Origin: Pedobacter nanyangensis
Lineage (GTDB): Bacteria > Bacteroidota > Bacteroidia > Sphingobacteriales > Sphingobacteriaceae
Assembly (NCBI RefSeq): GCF_003313505.1
Contig: NZ_QMHO01000002.1
Location: 62,001 to 126,000, forward strand
Direction: 5' to 3'
Length of the DNA: 64,000 nucleotides
Below are positions 27,245-34,485 of this stretch, in pieces. The first letter of the stretch is position 1; the number at the start of each line of letters is the position of its first letter. A program made the position numbers and the translations under genes. Under the pieces are notes generated by a model, which was not told the DNA's origin, did not search any database, and was given only the letters and a program-made list of their open reading frames with translations.

Positions 27245-27601
27245 ATGAAAAAATTATTGTTTACGCTATTTATTGCGTGTTTTACCGTAGTATTTGCAAA
27301 CGCTCAAGATGCCCCTAAAAAGAAAACTTCTTTTGGTTGGGACAAGGCCTCGCTTACCGAAATTGGTTGTGATGCAGAAACGATTAAAAAAATTGCTGCA
27401 GTAAAAAAAGAGGCTACAGCAAAGAGACAGAAAATTGATGAAGATGCCAGTCTTGACGAAAAAGCAAAAAAGGCGGCCATCAAAGAGGTAGTGAAAGAAA
27501 GAAACGATACGATGATGGGCTTTTTGAACGACGAGCAAAAGAAAAAAGTGGCGGAAATTAACGCCAAACTAAAAGAAGAAGCCAAAACAGCGGGTAACTA
27601 A
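27245..27601 (+). CDS. Small secreted helical protein, Spy/CpxP-like paralogue
   Basis: 118 residues; signal peptide ends VFANAQ. Mature part is Lys/Glu/Ala-rich helix, with LTEIGCDAETIKKIAAVKKE and LNDEQKKKVAEI aligning to EIGCSAEQIKKIAEIRK and LTDEQKQKVEEF of the protein at 23815. The single cysteine is kept. It closes this part of the operon: a strong terminator follows 24 bases after the stop. Placed between the second and third esterases. Confidence 0.7.
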   Translation: MKKLLFTLFIACFTVVFANAQDAPKKKTSFGWDKASLTEIGCDAETIKKIAAVKKEATAKRQKIDEDASLDEKAKKAAIKEVVKERNDTMMGFLNDEQKKKVAEINAKLKEEAKTAGN

Positions 27602-27624
27602 ATTACCCGATTAAATTTCAATAG

Positions 27625-27664
27625 GGGACAGGTCAATTGTTGCAATAGACCTGTCCCTTTTTTT
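27625..27664 (+). terminator. Strong intrinsic terminator
   Basis: GGGACAGGTC (27625-27634) pairs perfectly with GACCTGTCCC (27648-27657), followed by seven T. It probably ends the transcript that includes SusCD and the first two esterases. Confidence 0.92.
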
Positions 27665-27741
27665 ATAGCTAAAGCCCTTTAAATGATATTTTAAAAGAAG
27701 CATGATAAGATAGTATAAAAATTGGGAAAGAAAAGTAACAC

Positions 27742-27749
27742 TAATTTTG
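27742..27749 (+). promoter_or_regulatory. Candidate -7 box before the third esterase
   Basis: TAATTTTG fits TAnnTTTG; a TTG at 27722-27724 is a weak and slightly close -33. Lying just after a strong terminator and about 100 bases before the next gene, it likely restarts transcription. Confidence 0.4.
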
Positions 27750-27846
27750 TAGGATACCACTAAATTAGCCAAATGCTACACCGTAGGCACAATAAAGTTC
27801 TATGAATTTACCTGCGTAGCATGAACAACCAATAGAGATGTATGAT

Positions 27847-29289
27847 ATGAAATTCAAGTTATTTTTAGCTGCACTATCCTTATTTTTTCTTTCAAAGGCC
27901 GCTGAGGCCAAAGTGGTACTACCATCGGTATTTTCAAATGGGATGGTATTGCAACGAAACACCGAAGTAGCCATTTGGGGTAGCTCCAACCCTTCAAAAG
28001 AAATTGTGTTAACTACTTCTTGGAACGGCAAAACCTACAAGGTAATGCCTACGGCAGGCCAATGGCGGGTTAAAGTGGCCACCCCAGCTGCCGGCGGCCC
28101 CTATACCGTAACCATTAATGATGGAGAGGAAACCAAATTGCAGAATATCCTGATCGGAGAAGTTTGGATAGCCTCGGGACAATCTAATATGGAAATGCCC
28201 TTAAAGGGATTTAAGGACCAACCGGTAAGTAATTCCGAAGAAACCATCAAAAACGCTGCTAACGATAAAATCAGATTGTTTCTGGGCGAAAAGGTAACTT
28301 GGTCCAATCCCTTAAATGAGGTGAAAGGACAGTGGCAAGCGGCTTCGCCATCGGTAGTAACCGACTTTAGTGCGGTAGGCTATGGTTTTGCCAAAACCTT
28401 GCAAGAGAAATTAAACGTGCCTATCGGGATTATCCAAGTGGCTTGGGGCGGTACGCTAGTTCAAGCTTGGATGAGCGCAGAAAGCTTAAAACCATATCCC
28501 GCAGTGAAAATTCCAGAAGCAAATAATACAGCACTAGCAGACAAGAATGTTGCTACAGGACTATTTAATGCTATGATTAATCCTTTGATAGGTTTTGGCA
28601 TTAAAGGAGTCATCTGGTATCAGGGCGAGCAAAACAGGCACGAGCCCCAAAACTATTTGAAAATGTTCCCAGATATGGTAAAGGATTGGAGAAACCGTTG
28701 GGGAATTGGCAATTTTGCTTTCTACTATGTACAAATTGCCCCTTATATTTCCAAAACAGAGAAACTTTCAAAAGCAATGCTCGAGTTACAGCCAAAAGTT
28801 CCGTTTCTTCGTGAAGCACAATTGAAAGCCGAAAATATGATCCCCAACAGCGGAATGGCCGTAATTATGGATGTTGGTGCACAAAACACCATCCACCCGC
28901 CAGATAAACAATCCGTTAGCGATCGCCTTTCATTCATCGCCCTAAATAAAAGCTACGGACTGAAAAATGTTGCTTACCAAGGCCCTGTTTATAAAAGCCA
29001 ACGTATTAACGGCGCACAAGTTACCTTGAAATTCGACCATGCAAAACAGCTGAAATTTATTGGTGATGCGAAAGAATCATCAAACTTTGAAGTGGCAGGT
29101 AAAAACCAGGTGTTTTATCCGGCCAAGGCCGTAATTACCAAAGATGGTATTGTAGTAAGCGCAAGCGAGGTACCAGAGCCGGTATCGGTGCGCTATGCTT
29201 TCAAAGCTTGGGCGCTGGGCGATTTGGTAAACGAACATGGTCTGCCAGCTTCGTCGTTCCGTACAGATAACTGGGTAATTCCAATGTAA
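27847..29289 (+). CDS. Sialate O-acetylesterase-type SGNH esterase (3 of 3)
   Basis: 480 residues from ATG 27847; an ATG three codons upstream (27838) is equally possible. Signal peptide ends KAAEA. Nucleophile serine in ASGQSNMEM (about residue 113), then GIIQVAWGGTLVQAWMS, IWYQGEQNR, and MDVGAQNTIHPPDKQSVSDRL with the Asp and His. It is separated from the first two esterases by a terminator and apparently has its own promoter, so it may be expressed differently. Closest in layout to the first esterase (FLREAQL versus FLRESQL). Confidence 0.92.
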   Translation: MKFKLFLAALSLFFLSKAAEAKVVLPSVFSNGMVLQRNTEVAIWGSSNPSKEIVLTTSWNGKTYKVMPTAGQWRVKVATPAAGGPYTVTINDGEETKLQNILIGEVWIASGQSNMEMPLKGFKDQPVSNSEETIKNAANDKIRLFLGEKVTWSNPLNEVKGQWQAASPSVVTDFSAVGYGFAKTLQEKLNVPIGIIQVAWGGTLVQAWMSAESLKPYPAVKIPEANNTALADKNVATGLFNAMINPLIGFGIKGVIWYQGEQNRHEPQNYLKMFPDMVKDWRNRWGIGNFAFYYVQIAPYISKTEKLSKAMLELQPKVPFLREAQLKAENMIPNSGMAVIMDVGAQNTIHPPDKQSVSDRLSFIALNKSYGLKNVAYQGPVYKSQRINGAQVTLKFDHAKQLKFIGDAKESSNFEVAGKNQVFYPAKAVITKDGIVVSASEVPEPVSVRYAFKAWALGDLVNEHGLPASSFRTDNWVIPM

Positions 29290-29344
29290 TGGATTAGGGA
29301 ACAAAAGACCAGACAAAAAATCAGCAGAAAAGTAATTGACCAGT

Positions 29345-29379
29345 GCCTGTCATCCTTGGTTATGCGCAGGATAACAGGC
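29345..29379. repeat. Intergenic stem-loop and octamer-like leader before the second VCBS gene
   Basis: GCCTGT-C-ATCCT pairs with AGGAT-A-ACAGGC (one mismatch), with no T tract. Downstream, 29430-29466 contains AACCAATGAAC, GAACCAATGAACC and ACAAATGA, matching the octamer that fills the 32.8-34.5 kb array. Confidence 0.5.
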
Positions 29380-29463
29380 TAAAATGGCCGGAGCGGAATG
29401 AACCGATAGCCATAGTCAATTATCCGGTTAAACCAATGAACTAGAGAACCAATGAACCAACAA

Positions 29464-31467
29464 ATGAAACAAAAATGGATGCTGGGTATTGCCCTTATGG
29501 CTTCGGCCAGTTTGCTGGCCTTTACCCTAAAGAAAGAAAGCCCATCAAAGTATGCCGAAGAACCCAAACTTCAGCTCCTTAAATATAACAACCCTAACCT
29601 GGTAGTTGACTTGGGGGTAGGCCTGTGGGCTTGGCCAGTGCCGGTAGATTGGGACGGTGATGGCGATATGGACCTGTTGGTTTCCTGTCCTGATAAACCT
29701 TTCAACGGCCTTTGGTTGTTCGAAAACAAATCGGGAGCTAAAATCCCGGTATTCGAAAAGCCGGTAAAACTTGGCCCAGCAGTTAAAAACATCCAGATTT
29801 CATACAGCAATGGCAAGCCACGCTACACCACGCCAGGCGTTGAACTGCCCAACTTTAAAGCCGACCTGGGTAAAAAGAAAAACAAGCTATTTCCTGCTGA
29901 TTCTATTTTAAAAGACCTCAAAGGCCGCAACCGTTTTAACCAATGGAAATTTGTAGACTATGATGCCGATGGAGATGATGATATCATTGTGGGAATTGAT
30001 GACTGGGGCGATTATGGTTGGGATAATGCTTTTAACAAACAAGGCGTTTGGACCAACGGGCCATTAAGGGGCTTTCTTTACCTGATCGAAAACAAAAATG
30101 GAAAATATGAGAACAAAGGACGTTTAAAAGCCGAAGGCAAAGAGATTGATGTATACGGTGCGCCTTCGCCAAACTTTGCCGATTTTGATGGCGACGGCGA
30201 TCTGGATATCATTTGTGGCGAGTTTTTGGATAAGATGACCTATTTTGAAAATATTGGAACCAAAAGCCAGCCCAAATATGCCAAGGGCAGATACCTCCAA
30301 AATGACGCTGGTATCATTAAAATGGACTTGGAAATGATTTTGCCAACCGCAGTTGATTGGGATGGTGATGGTGACGTAGACCTCGTTGTAGGAGATGAAG
30401 ATGGCCGGGTAGCGCTGATAGAGAACACTGGCAAAGTGAAAAATGGCATGCCTGTATTTAAATCACCTTATTACTTTAAACAAAAGGCCGATAATGTGAA
30501 GTTTGGTGCCTTAGCAACACCTGTAGGCGTTGATTGGGATAACGACGGTGATGATGACCTTATTGTAGGCAACTCGGCCGGTTATGTGGCCTTTATCGAA
30601 AACCTGGGCATGAACGGCCAAAGCCCTAAATGGGCCGCTCCCAAATTGCTTGAAAGCGAGGGCAGGATAATCCGTATCCAGGCGGGCGATAACGGCTCTA
30701 TCCAAGGCCCTGCCGAAGCCAAATGGGGCTATACCACAGTTTCAGTGGCCGATTGGGATGGCGATGGCCTGAAAGATCTTGTGGTCAACTCTATTTTTGG
30801 CGAAGTGTTGTGGTACAAAAACATCGGCACTGCCAAAGCGCCCAAATTGGGCAGGGCACAAAACGTGAAAGTGAAGTGGGAAACCAATGCCAAAGGACAT
30901 AAACCGCATTGGAACTGGTGGGACCCAAAGCCTCAAACCTTGGTAACGCAGTGGCGTACCACACCTTTCGTGATAGATTGGAACAAGGATAAGCTCAATG
31001 ATATTGTAATGCTGGATACGGGCGGTTATTTAACTTTCTTTGAACGTTTTAAACAAGGCAACGAATTATGGTTAAAGCCAGGTAAACGAATTTTTGAAGG
31101 CACCAAGCACAGCGCCTATGATCAAAAACACAGTATCAAGGACAGCCTGCCTGGTACATTAAGGTTAAATGATGGTAACTTTGGCCAAAGTGGCCGACGG
31201 AAGTTTACCATTGTTGACTGGGATGGCGATGGGGTACTGGATTTGGTGGCCAACAGTAAAAATGCCACTTTCCTTAAAAATACAGGAACCAAAAACGGTA
31301 AGGTATTTCTTAAAGATGAAGGCTATTTGGATGAACTGGTATTGGCCGGGCATGACACCAGCCCAACCACGGTTGACTGGAATAAAGACGGCATCCCGGA
31401 TTTGTTGATTGGCGCCGAGGATGGCCATTTCTACTATATGTTAAACCCCAGAACAAAAAAAAAGTAA
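29464..31467 (+). CDS. Secreted VCBS/FG-GAP beta-propeller protein (second copy)
   Basis: 667 residues from ATG 29464 (MKQKWMLGIALMASASLLAF); an ATG at 29452 lies within octamer repeat text and is less likely. N-terminal signal sequence. At least six DxDxDG-type calcium loops (DWDGDGDMDLLV, DYDADGDDDIIV, DFDGDGDLDII, DWDGDGDVDLVV, DWDNDGDDDLIV, DWDGDGLKDLVV and two more near the end). Shares IQGPAEAKWGYT (about 413-424) and QWRTTPFVIDW with the protein at 11937. No T9SS tail. It precedes the DUF3748 gene by 5 bases. Activity unknown; the shared loops are candidates for ligand binding or catalysis. Confidence 0.86.
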   Translation: MKQKWMLGIALMASASLLAFTLKKESPSKYAEEPKLQLLKYNNPNLVVDLGVGLWAWPVPVDWDGDGDMDLLVSCPDKPFNGLWLFENKSGAKIPVFEKPVKLGPAVKNIQISYSNGKPRYTTPGVELPNFKADLGKKKNKLFPADSILKDLKGRNRFNQWKFVDYDADGDDDIIVGIDDWGDYGWDNAFNKQGVWTNGPLRGFLYLIENKNGKYENKGRLKAEGKEIDVYGAPSPNFADFDGDGDLDIICGEFLDKMTYFENIGTKSQPKYAKGRYLQNDAGIIKMDLEMILPTAVDWDGDGDVDLVVGDEDGRVALIENTGKVKNGMPVFKSPYYFKQKADNVKFGALATPVGVDWDNDGDDDLIVGNSAGYVAFIENLGMNGQSPKWAAPKLLESEGRIIRIQAGDNGSIQGPAEAKWGYTTVSVADWDGDGLKDLVVNSIFGEVLWYKNIGTAKAPKLGRAQNVKVKWETNAKGHKPHWNWWDPKPQTLVTQWRTTPFVIDWNKDKLNDIVMLDTGGYLTFFERFKQGNELWLKPGKRIFEGTKHSAYDQKHSIKDSLPGTLRLNDGNFGQSGRRKFTIVDWDGDGVLDLVANSKNATFLKNTGTKNGKVFLKDEGYLDELVLAGHDTSPTTVDWNKDGIPDLLIGAEDGHFYYMLNPRTKKK

Positions 31468-31472
31468 AATCG

Positions 31473-32777
31473 ATGTTCCAATCGAAAGAAATTCAGTTGA
31501 CCTACAGTGCCCACGGGCACACACTAAATACGGGCCAAGTATTTTCGCCCAATGATGAATGGATCGTTTTTGATCACCGAAATAATGATGGGGACATCAA
31601 GATCACGGGAAGCATTGCCATGGTGAATATAGGTACGGGCGAGGAAAAATTGCTTTACAGTACCGCCAACCAAAGCATACATGGCCCCGGAGTTGGGGCA
31701 GCAAGCTTCTCGCCGGTAGCCAACCAGGTTATTTTTATCCACGGTATTCGCAACGCTAACCAAAATCAACCTTATGATTTTACCCGCCGTACCGGGGTGG
31801 CCATCAATATACAGGCGCCACAAAAGCCCATTTTTATGGATGCCCGCAACGTGGAAGCTCCATTTACACCGGGTGCGCTGAGAGGAGGTACGCATGCCCA
31901 CTCTTGGAGTGCCGACGGCCAAATGATCAGTTATACCTATAACGATGATGTGCTGGCCAAACTGGCCAAAACCAACCCTGAGGTAAAAGATTTGCGCACC
32001 ATTGGAATCATGTTCCCCAAAAAGGTGCAGGTACCTGACACCGCCAATGTAGAAAACAACTCGGGCCAAATGTTCAGTGTGCTGGCGGCAACGGTAACCG
32101 AAAATCCTAAGCCTGGCAGCAATGAAATTGATAAAGCTTTTGACGAATGTTGGATTGGAAAAGACGGATATCTTAAGCCTGATGGTACCCGTCAGCAAAA
32201 GGCCATAGCCTATCAGGGCAATGTGAGAGATGCCCAGGGCAATACCATTACCGAGGTTTTTGTAGCCGATATTCCTCACGACATTCCTCAGGCTTCTTTT
32301 AACCAAAGTATAGCAGGTACGGAAAATACAAGGCCTTCGGTGCCGCAGAACATCAGCCAGCGGCGTATTACCTTTAGCCAAAAAGGTGTAAAGGGGCCAA
32401 GGCATTGGTTGCGCAGCAGCGCTGATGGCAATTTGATTTTTTTTCTTTCGGAAGATGAAAAGGGTACTGTGCAGGTGTTTGCCGTGTCGCCCAACGGTGG
32501 TGCTGTACGGCAGATCACCCATCATGAGTTCTCGATTACCAGTCCAATCAATATCAGCCCTAATGGCCAGTATCTTTCTTACATTGCCGATCAGAGCGTA
32601 TTCATTGCCGAAATTGCTACAGGTACACCCAAGCGTTTAACTGCCAGATATGAAGCGCCCACGCAATTAAACGGTGCAGTGGTTTGGTCTAACCATGGAA
32701 ATATGCTTGCGTTTAACCGCTACGTAAAATCCGAAAGTGGTGTTTTCCTTCAGGTTTTTGTACTGGTTGATCATTAA
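31473..32777 (+). CDS. DUF3748-family TolB-like beta-propeller, cytoplasmic
   Basis: 434 residues, no signal peptide or membrane segment. The N-terminus KEIQLTYSAHGHTLNTGQVFSPNDEWIVFD and the HAHSWSADGQMISYTYNDDV block match DUF3748 (the E. coli YidR family). WD40/TolB-like strands continue (LIFFLSEDEKGTVQVFAVSP, ISPNGQYLSYIADQ). The opening layout resembles that of oligogalacturonate lyase (PL22), also a cytoplasmic propeller, but I cannot confirm catalytic residues. Its position 5 bases after a VCBS gene places it in the locus, where a cytoplasmic oligosaccharide enzyme is otherwise missing. Function is unproven. Confidence 0.75.
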   Translation: MFQSKEIQLTYSAHGHTLNTGQVFSPNDEWIVFDHRNNDGDIKITGSIAMVNIGTGEEKLLYSTANQSIHGPGVGAASFSPVANQVIFIHGIRNANQNQPYDFTRRTGVAINIQAPQKPIFMDARNVEAPFTPGALRGGTHAHSWSADGQMISYTYNDDVLAKLAKTNPEVKDLRTIGIMFPKKVQVPDTANVENNSGQMFSVLAATVTENPKPGSNEIDKAFDECWIGKDGYLKPDGTRQQKAIAYQGNVRDAQGNTITEVFVADIPHDIPQASFNQSIAGTENTRPSVPQNISQRRITFSQKGVKGPRHWLRSSADGNLIFFLSEDEKGTVQVFAVSPNGGAVRQITHHEFSITSPINISPNGQYLSYIADQSVFIAEIATGTPKRLTARYEAPTQLNGAVVWSNHGNMLAFNRYVKSESGVFLQVFVLVDH

Positions 32778-32841
32778 GTTCACCGGGGTAAGCATCAAAA
32801 AATGTGTTGGCTTTCAAATTTACGTGGTTTATGCCTAAATC

Positions 32842-34484
32842 TTGCCACATTGGGGCGGCGGGCAACTGCTTTTTACTTCCATGCCTAACAAATAGGTTTC
32901 ATCAGCATAGGGACTTTTGTACTTGTTACGTTGGCGGGGCCGCCAACGACAGCGGTTGATGAAATGACCAAATGAACCAATGAGCCAATGACCATCGTTT
33001 TTTGTACTGGCCAGGTTGGCGTCCCCGCCAAGGACGATGATGTTGCCACATTGGGGCGGCGGGCAACTGCTTTTTACTTCCATGCCTAACAAATAGGTTT
33101 TATCAACATGGGGACTTTTGTATTTGTTACGTTGGCGGGGACGCCAAGGACAGCGGTTAATGACATGAACCAATTAACCAATGAGCCAATGACCATCGGT
33201 TTTTTGTACTGGCCAGGTTGGCGTCCCCGCCAAGGACGATGATGTTGCCACATTGGGGCGGTGGGCAACTGCTTTTTACTTCCATGCCTAACAAATAAGT
33301 TTTATCAACATGGGGACTTTTGTATTTGCTACGTTGTCGGGGCCGCCAACGACAGCGGTTGATGAAATGACCAAATGAACCAATGAACAAATGACCCAAT
33401 CAACCAATGAACCAATGACCATCGGTTTTTGTACTGCAGCGTCGGCGTCCCCGCCGACGACGATGATGTTGCCACATTGGGGCGGTGGGCAACTGCTTTT
33501 TACTTCTATGCCTAACAAATAAGTTTTATCAACATAGGAGCTTTTGTACTTGCTACGTTGGCGGGGACGCCAACGACAGCGATTGATGAAATGAACAAAT
33601 GAACAAATGAACAAATGAACCAATGAACGAATGAGTCAATGACCATCGGTTTTTTGTACTGGCCAGGTTGGCGTCCCCGCCAAGGACGATGATGTTGCCA
33701 CATTGGGGCGGTGGCCAACTGCTTTTTACTTCCATGCCTAACAAATAGGTTTTATCGACATAGGGACTTTTGTACTTGTTACGTTGGCGGGGCCGCCAAC
33801 GACAGCGGTTGATGAAATGACCAAATGAACCAATGAGCCAATGACCATCGTTTTTTGTACTGGCCAGGTTGGCGTCCCCGCCAAGGACGATGATGTTGCC
33901 ACATTGGGGCGGTGGGCAACTGCTTTTTACATCCATGCCTAACAAATAGGTTTCATCAGCATAGGGACTTTTGTACTTGTTACGTTGGCGGGGCCGCCAA
34001 CGACAGCGGTTGATGAAATGACCAAATGAACCAATGAGCCAATGACCATCGGTTTTTGTACTGCCACGTCGGCGTCCCCGCCGACGACGATGATGTTGCC
34101 GCATTGGGGAGGCGGGCAACTGCTTTTTACTTCCATGCCTAACAAATGGGTTTCATCAGCATAGGAACTTTTGTACTTGTTACGTTGGCGGGGACGCCAA
34201 CGACAGCGGTTAATTACATGAACCAATGAACCAATGAGCCAATGAACCAATGAGCCAATGAACCAATCAACCAATGACCATCGGTTTTTGTACTGGCCAG
34301 GTTGGCGTCCCCGCCGACGACGATGATGTTGCCGCATTGGGGAGGCGGGCAACTGCTTTTTACTTCCATGCCTAACAAATAGGTTTTATCGACATAGGGA
34401 CTTTTGTACTTGTTACGTTGTCGGAGCCGCCAACGACGGCGGTTGATGAAATGAACAAATGAACCAATGACCCAATCAATCCAG
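32842..34484. repeat. Tandem array of eight ~200 bp hairpin-bearing repeats with octamer minisatellite
   Basis: Units begin (TTGCCACATTGGGG or TTGCCGCATTGGGG) at 32842, 33043, 33245, 33469, 33695, 33896, 34096 and 34329; periods are 201, 202, 224, 226, 201, 200 and 233. The first copy begins just after the DUF3748 gene and the last is cut short at the serine-hydrolase stop. Each full unit has a conserved ~85-base box, hairpin 1 (CGTTGGCGGGGCCGCCAACG type), a spacer of ACCAATGA-like octamers (3, 3, 6, 6, 3, 3, 7 copies), and hairpin 2 (GGTTGGCGTCCCCGCCAAGG type), whose sequence is the inverted form of hairpin 1. It lies between convergent genes. Minus-strand open frames through it shift between units and are not credible. 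It is not a CRISPR: spacers are not unique. Confidence 0.9.
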
Positions 34485-34485
34485 A

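Noticed and set aside
33940..33965. Hammerhead-ribozyme-like CTGATGA on the minus strand
   Set aside because: Only some units carry it; others read TCGATAA or TTGATAA, and no stem II or correctly placed GAAA follows.
32842..34484. CRISPR array
   Set aside because: Units are ~200 bp with repeated, not unique, spacers and no cas genes nearby.
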